Under the pieces are notes generated by a model. It was not told the origin of the DNA, ran no database searches, and worked only from the letters and a program-made list of their open reading frames with translations. A DNA stretch of 64,000 nt, taken from Pseudocitrobacter faecalis (GTDB lineage Bacteria; Pseudomonadota; Gammaproteobacteria; Enterobacterales; Enterobacteriaceae). Location: NCBI GenBank assembly GCA_003315335.1, contig QNRL01000001.1, forward strand, positions 310,001 through 374,000. Reading direction: 5' to 3'. Both the position numbers and the translations under genes were made by a program. Below, in pieces: positions 28,494 through 38,346 of this stretch (its first letter is position 1; each line of letters starts with the position of its first letter).

Positions 28494-29795
28494 GTGAAAA
28501 AACTGTTCGTGCAGTTTTACCTGCTGCTGTTTGTCTGCTTTCTGGTGATGACCATGCTGGTTGGGCTGGTGTATAAATTCACCGCCGAACGTGCAGGCCG
28601 ACAGTCGCTGGACGATTTGATGAAAAGCTCGCTTTATCTGATGCGCAGCGAACTGCGCGAAATCCCGCCGCGTGACTGGAGCAAAACGTTAAAAGAGCTG
28701 GATCTTAATCTCTCCTTTGATTTGCGCATTGAGCCACTGAATAAATTCCACCTCGCTGAGGTGTCGATGAAACACTTGCGAGAAGGCGATATCGTCGCGC
28801 TCGACGATCAGTACACCTTTATTCAGCGGATTCCGCGCAGCCATTATGTTCTGGCGGTCGGCCCGGTGCCCTATCTCTATTTCCTGCATGAGATGCGTCT
28901 GTTCGATGTGGCGCTGATGGCCTTTATCGCCATCTCACTGGCCTTTCCGGTGTTCATCTGGATGCGTCCGCACTGGCAGGATATGCTGCGCCTTGAGAGC
29001 GCCGCGCAACGTTTTGGCGAGGGGCATCTTGGCGAACGCATCCATTTTGACAGTATGTCCAGCTTTGAGCGCCTGGGCGTGGCCTTTAATCAGATGGCCG
29101 ATAACATCAACGCGCTGATTGCCAGTAAGAAACAGCTTATCGACGGGATCGCCCACGAACTGCGTACGCCGCTGGTGCGACTGCGTTATCGTCTGGAGAT
29201 GAGCGAAAATCTGAGCGACGCCGAATCCCAGGCGCTGAACCGTGATATCAGTCAACTGGAAGCGCTGATTGAAGAACTGCTTACTTACGCCCGTCTCGAC
29301 CGCCCTAAAACGGAGCTTTCGCTCACTACGCCTAACCTGGCCGTCTGGATTGCATCGCACGTGGAAGACATTCAGGCCGTCACGCCCGAGCGAACGCTTT
29401 CGCTGAAGCAGTTGATGCCAGGTGACTATGGTGCGCTGGATATGCGCCTGATGGAACGTGTACTGGATAATCTTGTTAACAATGCCCTGCGTTACAGCCA
29501 GAAGCAGATTCAAATTAGCCTGACGCTTGACGGCAGCCGCGCCTGTTTACGCGTAGAGGATGATGGCCCCGGCATCGCGCCGTCCGAACGGGAACGGGTT
29601 TTCGAGCCGTTTGTGCGCCTTGATCCCAGCCGCGATCGCGCCACCGGTGGATGTGGGCTGGGTCTGGCAATTGTACACTCCATTGCGGTGGCGATGGGCG
29701 GTGAAGTCCGTTGCGACGATAGCGAACTGGGCGGCGCGAACTTCAGCCTTCACTGGCCCGTTTATCACCACATCACCTTTCCCCCCGCTGCCTGA
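28494..29795 (+). CDS. rstB: sensor histidine kinase RstB
   Basis: This 433-residue kinase starts at GTG. Two membrane helices (residues about 4-24 and 135-155) bound a small periplasmic domain. A HAMP linker follows, then the phosphoacceptor His in GIAHELRTPLVRLR (about residue 221) and an ATPase domain with DNLVNNALRY (N box), DDGPGIAP (G1) and GGCGLGLAIV (G2). Phosphotransfer is to RstA. Same length as E. coli RstB. Confidence 0.96.
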   Translation: MKKLFVQFYLLLFVCFLVMTMLVGLVYKFTAERAGRQSLDDLMKSSLYLMRSELREIPPRDWSKTLKELDLNLSFDLRIEPLNKFHLAEVSMKHLREGDIVALDDQYTFIQRIPRSHYVLAVGPVPYLYFLHEMRLFDVALMAFIAISLAFPVFIWMRPHWQDMLRLESAAQRFGEGHLGERIHFDSMSSFERLGVAFNQMADNINALIASKKQLIDGIAHELRTPLVRLRYRLEMSENLSDAESQALNRDISQLEALIEELLTYARLDRPKTELSLTTPNLAVWIASHVEDIQAVTPERTLSLKQLMPGDYGALDMRLMERVLDNLVNNALRYSQKQIQISLTLDGSRACLRVEDDGPGIAPSERERVFEPFVRLDPSRDRATGGCGLGLAIVHSIAVAMGGEVRCDDSELGGANFSLHWPVYHHITFPPAA

Positions 29796-29840
29796 CGCAG
29801 ATTTGCACGTAGCCCGATGCCGGGCTATAGTGCAATAATT

Positions 29841-29863
29841 AAAAAGTATGTTGTAACTAAGGT
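29841..29863 (+). other. TerB-type replication terminus site
   Basis: The core AGTATGTTGTAACTAA (29845-29860) matches the Tus-binding consensus exactly; the whole 23-mer differs from E. coli TerB at about two flanking bases. It lies immediately in front of the tus start, so bound Tus would both arrest forks in one direction and repress its own gene. Confidence 0.92.
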
Positions 29864-29869
29864 GGTAAA

Positions 29870-30802
29870 ATGGCTGACTATGATCTTGTTGAACGCCTGA
29901 CCAGCACATTTCGTCAGCTTGAGCGCGAATTGCTCGCGGTGCGCGAGCAACTCGCCGAATGCCGCTTGCTGGCTGCCCGCATTTTTGAACTGCCGGAGAT
30001 CCGTAAAGAAGACGAGCACGCCCCTTTGTCGGAAATTCAGGTGGTACAGCATATCGGTAAAACTGCGCTGGCCATGGCGCTGTCGCATTTCGGGCATCTG
30101 TTTATTCAGCAGCAGTCGGAAACCCGCAGCAGTAAAGCCGCGGTGCGCCTGCCTGGTGCCATCTGCCTTAACGTGACAACGTCACAACATGAAGCATTGC
30201 GTGAACGCATTTTGCGCGTAAATACCCTGAAGGGCGCGTTTGAAAAGATTATTACGGTTGATTCCGGGCTCCCGTCCGTCGCCCGCTTCGACTGGGTTCA
30301 TCGCCATCTTCCGGGGCTTATCACACTCAATGCCTATCGCACGCTGACATTGCTTGATGACCCCAGTACCATTCGATTCGGCTGGGCAAATAAACATATC
30401 ATCAAGAATTTAACTCGCGACGAAGTACTTGCGCAGTTAGAAAAAAGCCTGCAATCACCACGCGCGGTGCCACCGTGGACGCGCGAGCAGTGGCAGGCGA
30501 AGCTGGAACGTGAGTATCAGGACGTTGCTGCGTTGCCGCAAAAAGCGCGGCTAAAGATTAAGCGCCCGGTGAAAGTGCAACCCATCGCGCGGGTGTGGTA
30601 TGCCGGAGAACAAAAGCAAGTACAGTACGCCTGCCCTGCACCGCTGATTGCGCTGGTTTCCGGTCAGGGAGCGGTCAGCGTCCCCGATTTAGGTGAGTTG
30701 CTAAATTACGATGCCGATAACGTGCAGTATCGTCACAAACCGCAAGCACAGCCGCTGCAATTGATTATTCCGCGGCTGCACTTATGGCTGGCGACCGATT
30801 AA
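29870..30802 (+). CDS. tus: replication terminus-binding protein Tus
   Basis: This 310-residue protein binds Ter sites as a monomer and blocks replication forks in one orientation by contact with DnaB. The conserved [29 protein letters not shown] and [17 protein letters not shown] blocks, which carry DNA-binding residues of E. coli Tus, are intact. The N-terminal 100 residues diverge more, and the coding region contains an exact matS site. It overlaps fumC by 4 bases at the 3' ends. Confidence 0.97.
   Translation: MADYDLVERLTSTFRQLERELLAVREQLAECRLLAARIFELPEIRKEDEHAPLSEIQVVQHIGKTALAMALSHFGHLFIQQQSETRSSKAAVRLPGAICLNVTTSQHEALRERILRVNTLKGAFEKIITVDSGLPSVARFDWVHRHLPGLITLNAYRTLTLLDDPSTIRFGWANKHIIKNLTRDEVLAQLEKSLQSPRAVPPWTREQWQAKLEREYQDVAALPQKARLKIKRPVKVQPIARVWYAGEQKQVQYACPAPLIALVSGQGAVSVPDLGELLNYDADNVQYRHKPQAQPLQLIIPRLHLWLATD
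30173..30185. other. matS site (MatP binding) inside tus
   Basis: GTGACAACGTCAC fits the 13-bp MatP target GTGACRNYGTCAC at every position. MatP bound at matS sites organises the Ter macrodomain. Confidence 0.85.
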
Positions 30803-32202
30803 CCTTTTGCGGTCATACTTCCGACCATCGACTCCGGACGCACCCAGCTATCAAACTCGGCTTCTGTGAGGTAACCCAGCGACAGCGCGGAAGCTTTCAG
30901 CGTCAGCCCCTCTTTATGGGCTTTTTTGGCAATTTCAGCGGCTTTATCGTAGCCAATATGCGTATTCAGCGCGGTGACCAGCATCAGTGACTCATTAAGC
31001 AACTGATTAATACGCTCGCGATTCGGTTCAATGCCCACCGCACAATGCGCGTTAAAACTCTCCATGCCGTCCGCCAGCAGACGGATGGATTGCAGGAAAT
31101 TATGGATAATCATCGGGCGGTAGACGTTCAGTTCAAAGTTGCCCGATGCGCCGCCCATGTTGATGGCGACATCGTTGCCCATGACCTGACAGCAGAGCAT
31201 GGTCATCGCTTCACACTGCGTCGGGTTGACTTTGCCCGGCATGATGGACGAGCCTGGCTCATTCTCGGGAATAGCAATTTCACCAATGCCGCAGCGTGGG
31301 CCAGAGGCCAGCCAGCGCACATCGTTGGCGATTTTCATTAGCGACGCCGCTAAGCCTTTCAGCGCACCGTGGGCGTGTACCAGAGCATCACAGGTGGCAA
31401 GCGCTTCGAATTTATTAGGTGCAGTGATAAACGGCTGATGGGTAAATTCCGCCAGTTCTTTCGCCACGCGTACCGCATATTCGGGATGGGTATTTAGCCC
31501 CGTACCGACCGCCGTGCCGCCCAGTGCAAGTTCACCGACGTGCGGCAAACTGAGTTCAATGTGCTTCAGGTTGTGCTCCAGCATCGCCACCCAGCCAGAG
31601 AATTCTTGCCCCAGTGTCAACGGCGTGGCGTCCTGTAGATGGGTACGGCCAATTTTGACGATATCCTGGAAAGCATCCGACTTCTGCTTCAGCGTCTCTT
31701 TCAGCTCGTTTAGCTGCGGGATCAACTGTTCGCGCAGGCCAATCAGCGCCGCAACATGCATTGCCGTTGGGAATACATCGTTTGAGCTCTGGCTTTTGTT
31801 CACATCGTCGTTGGGGTGAACCTTACGCTCCATGCCACGAACACCGCCGAGCAGTTCACTTGCCCGGTTGGCCAGTACCTCATTCATGTTCATGTTGGTT
31901 TGCGTACCGGAACCGGTTTGCCAGATAGCCAGCGGAAACTCATCGGCATGCTTGCCTGCCAGCACTTCATCCGCTGCGCGGATTATGGCATCGGCTTTTT
32001 CCGTCGGCAGCAGCCCTAAATCCTGGTTTACCTTCGCCGCCGCACGCTTGGTGAGCGCCAGAGCGTAGATCAGCGAGACCGGCATTTTCTCCGTGGAAAT
32101 TCGAAAATGCTCCAGCGATCGTTGGGTTTGTGCGCCCCATAGTTTCTCGGCGGGGACATCAATAGCGCCCATTGAATCGTTCTCGCGGCGTGTCGTTGTC
32201 AT
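30799..32202 (-). CDS. fumC: class II fumarase FumC
   Basis: This 467-residue iron-free, oxygen-stable fumarate hydratase converts fumarate to malate. It carries the superfamily signature [16 protein letters not shown], plus [14 protein letters not shown] and [16 protein letters not shown]. Its length equals E. coli FumC, and start [12 protein letters not shown] at 32202 follows AAGGAGA. It lies downstream of fumA on the same strand with a terminator between them, so it also has its own promoter (SoxRS control in E. coli). Confidence 0.97.
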   Translation of the reverse strand: MTTTRRENDSMGAIDVPAEKLWGAQTQRSLEHFRISTEKMPVSLIYALALTKRAAAKVNQDLGLLPTEKADAIIRAADEVLAGKHADEFPLAIWQTGSGTQTNMNMNEVLANRASELLGGVRGMERKVHPNDDVNKSQSSNDVFPTAMHVAALIGLREQLIPQLNELKETLKQKSDAFQDIVKIGRTHLQDATPLTLGQEFSGWVAMLEHNLKHIELSLPHVGELALGGTAVGTGLNTHPEYAVRVAKELAEFTHQPFITAPNKFEALATCDALVHAHGALKGLAASLMKIANDVRWLASGPRCGIGEIAIPENEPGSSIMPGKVNPTQCEAMTMLCCQVMGNDVAINMGGASGNFELNVYRPMIIHNFLQSIRLLADGMESFNAHCAVGIEPNRERINQLLNESLMLVTALNTHIGYDKAAEIAKKAHKEGLTLKASALSLGYLTEAEFDSWVRPESMVGSMTAKG

Positions 32203-32290
32203 TACTTTCTCCTTGATAACAAAGTGATTGTGAAGTGACATTGCTCATGCAAACCATTTTTAATTATGGAAGGTTTTACGCTTTTAAGCA

Positions 32291-32314
32291 TAAAAAAACC
32301 GCCCCGTAGGGCGG
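32291..32314 (-). terminator. fumA terminator
   Basis: CCGCCC pairs with GGGCGG over CGTA and is followed on the minus strand by seven T, just after the fumA stop. Confidence 0.82.
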
Positions 32315-32319
32315 CTAAC

Positions 32320-33966
32320 TCATTTCACGCAGCGGGTGCACTGTGAGGCCTGAATCTGCTGGAAGAAGTCATTCCCCTTGTCATCGACAAGAATAAACGC
32401 CGGGAAGTCTTCAACTTCAATTTTCCAGATGGCTTCCATCCCGAGTTCTGGATATTCCACACATTCCAGGCTCTTGATGCTGCTCTGCGCGAGCACAGCC
32501 GCCGGGCCGCCGATGCTGCCCAGATAGAAACCGCCGTGCTTGTGGCACGCGTCGGTGACCTGCTGGCTGCGGTTACCTTTCGCCAGCATGATCATGCTAC
32601 CACCTTGCGACTGAAGCTGGTCGACGTAGGAGTCCATACGCCCTGCGGTGGTTGGGCCCAGCGACCCCGAGGCATAACCTTCCGGTGTTTTTGCCGGGCC
32701 AGCGTAGTAAATCGGATGATCTTTAATATACTGCGGCAGGCCTTCACCGCGATCCATGCGCTCTTTCAGTTTGGCGTGCGCAATGTCGCGCCCCACGATA
32801 ATGGTGCCGGAAAGCGACAAACGCGTAGAAACCGGATATTGCGAAAGCTGTTTAAGGATTTCGCTCATCGGGCGGTTCAGGTCAACTTTTACCGCTTCGC
32901 CCTCGCCCGCTTTACGCAGCGATTCCGGAATGTATTTCCCCGGGTTGCTCTCCAGTTTTTCAATCCAGATGCCATCACGGTTAATTTTGGCCTTGATGTT
33001 ACGGTCAGCCGAGCAGGATACGCCCATGCCCACCGGACAGGATGCGCCGTGACGCGGCAGACGAATCACGCGAATGTCGTGAGCAAAGTATTTGCCGCCG
33101 AACTGCGCGCCCAGGCCAAGGTTTTGCGCTTCAATCAGCAACTCTTTTTCCAGTTCGATATCGCGGAACGCCTGACCGTGCTCGTTCCCTTCCGTCGGTA
33201 AGCCATCGTAATATTTGGTCGAGGCCAGTTTCACGGTTTTCAGGGTTGTTTCGGCAGATGTCCCGCCGATCACGAACGCGATGTGATACGGCGGACAAGC
33301 CGCAGTACCCAGCGTGCGCATCTTCTCAACCAGATAATTTTTCAGTTTCGCCGGCGTGATCAGCGCTTTGGTTTCCTGATAAAGATAGGTTTTGTTAGCG
33401 GAACCGCCGCCCTTGGCGATGCACAGGAATTTGTATTCGTCACCATCGACGCTGTAGAGGTCAATCTGCGCAGGCAGGTTGGTGCCCGTGTTCACCTCTT
33501 TGTACATGTCCAGCGGGGCGTTTTGCGAATAGCGCAGGTTATCTTCAATAAAGGTGTCATACACCCCGCGTGACAGCGCTGCCTCGTCACCGCCACCGGT
33601 CCACACGCGCTGGCCTTTTTTACCAACAATAATCGCCGTGCCAGTGTCCTGACAGGTGGGCAGGATGCCTTTCGCGGCGATATCAGAGTTACGCAGGAAC
33701 TGAAGCGCAACGTACTTATCGTTTTCGCTGGCTTCCGGGTCGCTGAGGATATCGGCAACCTGCTGTTGGTGGGCGGGGCGGAGCATGAAAGAGGCATCAT
33801 GGAATGCGTGTTTTGCGAGGAGCGTCAGGGCTTGCGGGTCAACTTTCAACACTTCCTGGCCGGCAAACTCGTCAACGCTGACGTAATCGGAACTGAGGAG
33901 GTAATACTCGGTTTCATCCTTTTTCAGTGGAAAAGGATCCTGATAGTAAAAAGGTTTGTTCGACAT
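32320..33966 (-). CDS. fumA: class I [4Fe-4S] fumarase FumA
   Basis: This 548-residue oxygen-labile fumarase has the cluster cysteines expected near residues 105, 224 and 318 within [18 protein letters not shown] and GASCPVGMG. The C-terminal domain contains [13 protein letters not shown]. FumA and FumB are close paralogues; the position between fumC and manA identifies FumA. The last residues include a Cys pair (SQCTRCVK). Confidence 0.97.
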   Translation of the reverse strand: MSNKPFYYQDPFPLKKDETEYYLLSSDYVSVDEFAGQEVLKVDPQALTLLAKHAFHDASFMLRPAHQQQVADILSDPEASENDKYVALQFLRNSDIAAKGILPTCQDTGTAIIVGKKGQRVWTGGGDEAALSRGVYDTFIEDNLRYSQNAPLDMYKEVNTGTNLPAQIDLYSVDGDEYKFLCIAKGGGSANKTYLYQETKALITPAKLKNYLVEKMRTLGTAACPPYHIAFVIGGTSAETTLKTVKLASTKYYDGLPTEGNEHGQAFRDIELEKELLIEAQNLGLGAQFGGKYFAHDIRVIRLPRHGASCPVGMGVSCSADRNIKAKINRDGIWIEKLESNPGKYIPESLRKAGEGEAVKVDLNRPMSEILKQLSQYPVSTRLSLSGTIIVGRDIAHAKLKERMDRGEGLPQYIKDHPIYYAGPAKTPEGYASGSLGPTTAGRMDSYVDQLQSQGGSMIMLAKGNRSQQVTDACHKHGGFYLGSIGGPAAVLAQSSIKSLECVEYPELGMEAIWKIEVEDFPAFILVDDKGNDFFQQIQASQCTRCVK

Positions 33967-34194
33967 TGTATTCTCACTTACTGCTTCAGGTGATGTTTTC
34001 TACCCATTTGGGAATGTAGGGCAAACATGCAGAGCACATATCCATTTGCCCGGCTCAAAAGCGAGTCACCCTATCGTACACAATTTTTTAACAAAAACTG
34101 AGACTAGTACGACTTTTTATTTTTTCCGGTGACGCCATAGCGCATTTATTGCTTTAATACCGCCAAAGAATCCACATTGATACAGGGCTTGATA

Positions 34195-35373
34195 ATGCAA
34201 AAACTCATCAACTCAGTGCAAAACTATGCCTGGGGCAGTAAAAGTGCGTTAACGGAACTCTACGGCATCGCCAACCCGGACAATCTGCCGATGGCAGAAC
34301 TCTGGATGGGCGCACATCCGAAGAGCAGCTCAAAAATCACCGATAATCAGGGAACCGTACGTTCACTGCGCGACGTGATTGACGCCGACAAAGCGACGCT
34401 GCTGGGCCGCGAGGTCGCCGAGCGTTTTGGCGAGCTGCCGTTTTTATTTAAAGTACTGTGCGCCGCGCAGCCGCTTTCGATTCAGGTACACCCGAATAAA
34501 CGCGCCTCGGAAATTGGCTTTGCCAAAGAGAATGCGGCCGGTATCGCCATGGACGCGCCTGAACGTAACTACAAAGATCCGAACCATAAGCCTGAGCTGG
34601 TCTTTGCCCTGACGCCTTTCCTGGCGATGAATGCCTTTCGCGAGTTCAACGAGATTGTTTCACTGCTGCAACCGGTAGCCGGAGCGCATAACGCCATTGC
34701 TCATTTCCTCGAACAGCCGAATGGCGCGCGTCTGAGCGAACTTTTTGCCAGCCTGCTTAACATGCAGGGTGAAGAGAAAGCGCGCGCACTGGCGATCCTG
34801 CGTTCCGCGCTTGCGAGCCAACAGGGCGAACCCTGGCAGACCATCCGTGTCATTTCAGAATTTTACCCGGACGACAGCGGTTTGTTCTCGCCGCTACTGC
34901 TGAACGTGGTGAAACTCAAGCCGGGCGAAGCGATGTTCCTGTTTGCCGAAACGCCGCACGCCTACCTCCAGGGCACCGCGCTGGAAGTGATGGCCAACTC
35001 GGATAACGTACTGCGCGCCGGGCTGACGCCGAAATACATTGATATCCCGGAACTGGTGGCAAACGTGAAGTTTGAGGCCAAACCCGCGGCCGAACTGCTC
35101 ACCCAACCGGTGAAAAACGGCCCTGAACTGGACTTTCCAATTCCGGTCGATGACTTCGCGTTTTCGTTGCACGATCTCAACTCACAGCCGACAGCTATCG
35201 CCCAGCAGAGCGCCGCCATCCTGTTTTGTCTGGAAGGCGAAGCGCTCATCAGTAAAGGGGGGGAATCTCTTCACCTGAAGCCAGGCGAATCCGCGTTTAT
35301 CAGCGCGGCGGAATCACCGATTCAGGTAAGCGGCAACGGCAAACTGGCACGCGTCTATAATAAGCTGAAGTAA
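34195..35373 (+). CDS. manA: mannose-6-phosphate isomerase
   Basis: This 392-residue cupin-type zinc enzyme interconverts mannose-6-P and fructose-6-P. The zinc ligands are visible in SIQVHPNK (Gln and His near 97-99), NHKPELVFAL (Glu near 134) and ETPHAYLQG (His near 264). Start MQKLINSVQNYAWG at 34195 is the family start; the ATG six codons upstream is rejected. It links mannose metabolism and GDP-mannose synthesis. Confidence 0.97.
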   Translation: MQKLINSVQNYAWGSKSALTELYGIANPDNLPMAELWMGAHPKSSSKITDNQGTVRSLRDVIDADKATLLGREVAERFGELPFLFKVLCAAQPLSIQVHPNKRASEIGFAKENAAGIAMDAPERNYKDPNHKPELVFALTPFLAMNAFREFNEIVSLLQPVAGAHNAIAHFLEQPNGARLSELFASLLNMQGEEKARALAILRSALASQQGEPWQTIRVISEFYPDDSGLFSPLLLNVVKLKPGEAMFLFAETPHAYLQGTALEVMANSDNVLRAGLTPKYIDIPELVANVKFEAKPAAELLTQPVKNGPELDFPIPVDDFAFSLHDLNSQPTAIAQQSAAILFCLEGEALISKGGESLHLKPGESAFISAAESPIQVSGNGKLARVYNKLK

Positions 35374-35472
35374 ATACTGAAGTTTTAACGTGGGCTTGCT
35401 AATCTTAAACACAGCCTTATGACATAACCGGGCGATATGATTTCGCCCGGTTTCATTTTATGGATAAATGCT

Positions 35473-37008
35473 ATGAAAAAATCGCTGGTCGCTGTTGGGG
35501 TTGTTGTTGCGTTAGGGGTTATCTGGACAGGTGGTGCCTGGTACACCGGGAAACAGCTGGAAAGTCGTTTTGCGGACATGGTGGCGCAGGCCAATGCCCA
35601 ACTGAAACGTACCGCACCGGAGGCAGGCCTGGAGCTGAGCTATCAGGATTACCAGCGCGGCATCTTTAGCAGCCAACTGAAAATGGTGGTTAAGCCTATC
35701 GCTGGCGCAGATAACGCCCTGCTGAAACCGGGCCAGAGCGTGGTGCTTAACGAGGATGTCGATCACGGCCCGTTCCCGCTGGCGGCGTTAAAACGCTTTA
35801 ATCTCGTTCCGTCTATGGCCTCGGTGAATACCACTCTGGTGAACAATGACGTGACTCAGCCGCTGTTTGATATCGCCAAAGGCGAAACGCCGTTTGTGAT
35901 AGACACCCGTATCAGCTATGGCGGTGATACCCACTCTGCTATCAATCTCAAACCGCTGAACTATGAAAAAGACGCTGAAAAAGTGGCGTTCAGCGGCGGT
36001 GATTTTGAACTTTCGGCAGACCGTGACGGTAACGTTGTGTCGCTTACCGGCGAAGCGGAAAGCGGTCTGGTCAATGCAGTGAATGAGTATAATCAGAAGG
36101 TACAGCTCACTTTCAATAATCTGAAAACCGAAGGCAGCAGCAAACTGGCGAGCTTCGACGAACGTGTCGGCAACCAGAAAATCAGCCTGGATAAAGTGGC
36201 GGTTTCCGTAGAAGGTAAAGAGCTAACCGTGCTGGAAGGTATGACGCTGGATGGTAAATCTGACCTTTCTGCTGACGGCAAAAAAGTGAACAGCCAGCTC
36301 GATTACGCAGTGAAGAGCCTGAAGCTGCAAAGCCAGGACATGGGTAGCGGCAAACTGACGCTGAAAGTCGGCAATATTGACGGCCAGGCATGGCACCAGT
36401 TTAGCCAGCAGTATAATGCCCAGGCGCAGGCGCTACTGGCTCAGCCGGAACTGCAAAGCAACCCGGAACTGTACCAGGAAAAAATTACCGAAGCGTTCTT
36501 TAGCGCCTTACCGGTGTTGCTGAAGGGCGATCCGTCAATCACCGTCGCGCCGCTCAGCTGGAAAAACGCCAAAGGTGAAACCACCCTGAATCTGTCGTTG
36601 CTGCTTAAAGATCCCGCGCAGGCCACTCAGCCGGTACAAACGCTGGCGCAGCAGGTGGACACGCTGGTGAAATCAATCGACGGTAAGCTGGTTATCCCGA
36701 TGGATATGGCGACCGAATTTATGACCCAGATTGCGAAGCTGGAAGGGTATCAGCAGGAAGAAGCCGAGAAGCTGGCCAGCCAGCAGGTGAAAGGCTTCGC
36801 CGCGATGGGCCAGATGTTCCGTCTGACCACCACGGAAGACAACCAGGTGACCTCCAGCCTGCAGTATGCCAACGGTCAGGTGACCCTCAATGGTAATAAG
36901 ATGCCGCTGGACGACTTTGCGGGAATGTTTGGTTTGCAGGCTCCTGCCATCCAGCAGGATGAACCGCAGCCGCCAGTCACGCCGAGCGAACCGGCACCGG
37001 CACAATAA
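35473..37008 (+). CDS. ydgA: YdgA, DUF945 family inner-membrane-anchored protein
   Basis: This 511-residue protein begins with an uncleaved signal anchor (MKKSLVAVGVVVALGVIWTG). A long hydrophilic periplasmic domain of the DUF945 family follows, including HGPFPLAALKRF and the LQYANGQVTLNG block. The C-terminus is Pro/Gln-rich (DEPQPPVTPSEPAPAQ). E. coli YdgA is similar but about 10 residues shorter. Function unknown; dimerisation and a role in swarming have been proposed for family members. A terminator and REP element follow. Confidence 0.92.
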   Translation: MKKSLVAVGVVVALGVIWTGGAWYTGKQLESRFADMVAQANAQLKRTAPEAGLELSYQDYQRGIFSSQLKMVVKPIAGADNALLKPGQSVVLNEDVDHGPFPLAALKRFNLVPSMASVNTTLVNNDVTQPLFDIAKGETPFVIDTRISYGGDTHSAINLKPLNYEKDAEKVAFSGGDFELSADRDGNVVSLTGEAESGLVNAVNEYNQKVQLTFNNLKTEGSSKLASFDERVGNQKISLDKVAVSVEGKELTVLEGMTLDGKSDLSADGKKVNSQLDYAVKSLKLQSQDMGSGKLTLKVGNIDGQAWHQFSQQYNAQAQALLAQPELQSNPELYQEKITEAFFSALPVLLKGDPSITVAPLSWKNAKGETTLNLSLLLKDPAQATQPVQTLAQQVDTLVKSIDGKLVIPMDMATEFMTQIAKLEGYQQEEAEKLASQQVKGFAAMGQMFRLTTTEDNQVTSSLQYANGQVTLNGNKMPLDDFAGMFGLQAPAIQQDEPQPPVTPSEPAPAQ

Positions 37009-37016
37009 ACTATCAG

Positions 37017-37043
37017 GCCCCTCATTCGAGGGGCTTAACTTTC
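37017..37043 (+). terminator. ydgA terminator
   Basis: GCCCCTC pairs with GAGGGGC over ATTC; the T-run after it is interrupted (TTAACTTT), so strength is moderate. Confidence 0.6.
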
Positions 37044-37063
37044 TGACAACGTGTGCGTTGTTC

Positions 37064-37102
<39 letters not shown>

Positions 37103-37145
37103 ACAGTGTAAATTCACTATATTGCAGAAATCAGGCAATTTCGCA

Positions 37146-38174
37146 CTATTTTCTGGCCACCAACCTTGGCGGCATGATCACATTACGCGTCGACGTCTGC
37201 CCGGTCTCAATACGCTGTAAAATTCGCTCCGCTACACTTTCACCCATCTCACGCGCAGGCGTTGTCACCCACGTTAACGGCACGTCATCTAACGCACTTT
37301 CCGGCACTTCTGCAAAGGCAGCCAGCGTAACGCGTTGATCAAAATAGCTCTCGACGCTGCCTTCCCCGCTTTGGCGCCCGCCACGCATCAGGCCAAACCA
37401 GGCCCCCATCGCAATGACATTGTTGTAGCACAGCACGGCGGTGATGGTTGGGTTATGGCGCAATAACGACGTTATGGCGTCTGCCGCCTGCTTTTGACTG
37501 GATTCACACTCAACGACCCATTCACTGTGAAACGGCAGGCCGAATTTAATCAGCGTTGAGCAATAGCCGCCAACCCTCTCGGCGCGCGTTAACGACGCGC
37601 TCTGTCCACCCAGCCAGGCAATACGCTGGTGTCCACGGCGAATGAGATCTTCGGTCACCACCTGCGCCGCCTGCATGTTATCCGGGCGAATCAAATCCAC
37701 TTCATCGAGATAACTCGCACGGGATGCGAAAACCAGCGGAATATTCGACGCCTCCGCTTTCTCGCGTAGCTCACTGGCTTGATCCACCGCCCCCGCAATC
37801 ACCACACCATCCACACCCTGCGCCACCAGCGCGTCAAAGCGCGCCAGCATGTTCTCACCTTTGCGCCCGCTTTGGGTCAAAAAAACCATTTTTCCCTGTG
37901 ACTCCAGCGAGGCCGTCAGCCCGGCGGTCAGTTCCGCATAAAACGGTGACGACAGCGAGCCGACAATCAGCCCAATAACGCCGGTTTGCCCGCCTCGCAG
38001 AGACACCGCCTGGCGGTTACGCACAAAACCTAACTGGTCGATGGCCTGATACACCCGCTCACCGGTCGCGCTGGAGATCCGCCCTTTCCCACTGAGCACC
38101 AGTGAGACTGTACTCACCGATACACCAGCGGCCAGAGCGACATCATTGATCGTGACTTTTTTTGCAATTGCCAT
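37146..38174 (-). CDS. malI: LacI-family repressor MalI
   Basis: This 342-residue repressor has a LacI helix-turn-helix (TINDVALAAGVSVSTVSLVL, residues 8-27) and hinge, then a periplasmic-binding-protein-like effector domain. It represses malXY and itself in E. coli; the natural inducer is uncertain. It is divergent from malX, with two 16-bp operators in between. Position directly after ydgA differs from E. coli, where uid genes and hdhA intervene. Confidence 0.95.
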   Translation of the reverse strand: MAIAKKVTINDVALAAGVSVSTVSLVLSGKGRISSATGERVYQAIDQLGFVRNRQAVSLRGGQTGVIGLIVGSLSSPFYAELTAGLTASLESQGKMVFLTQSGRKGENMLARFDALVAQGVDGVVIAGAVDQASELREKAEASNIPLVFASRASYLDEVDLIRPDNMQAAQVVTEDLIRRGHQRIAWLGGQSASLTRAERVGGYCSTLIKFGLPFHSEWVVECESSQKQAADAITSLLRHNPTITAVLCYNNVIAMGAWFGLMRGGRQSGEGSVESYFDQRVTLAAFAEVPESALDDVPLTWVTTPAREMGESVAERILQRIETGQTSTRNVIMPPRLVARK

Positions 38175-38202
38175 AAGGACTGGCGATTCCTTTTAAGTGA
38201 TC

Positions 38203-38218
38203 GATAAAACGTTTTACC
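38203..38218. promoter_or_regulatory. MalI operator, malI-proximal
   Basis: GATAAAACGTTTTACC is a near-perfect palindrome, 29 bases before malI. It is the reverse complement of the second site. Confidence 0.85.
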
Positions 38219-38281
38219 TAATAAGATACTTTATAAACGTTATCATCATTTCATTATGTGATTTCACTCGCACTAAAATTG

Positions 38282-38297
38282 GGTAAAACGTTTTATC
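38282..38297. promoter_or_regulatory. MalI operator, malX-proximal
   Basis: GGTAAAACGTTTTATC, the exact reverse complement of the malI-proximal operator, lies 49 bases before malX. The pair is arranged symmetrically over the divergent promoters. Confidence 0.85.
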
Positions 38298-38346
38298 TTG
38301 CGCTCCACAACCTCTTTAACCCATTTTTTGTACAAGGAGTCGTTCG

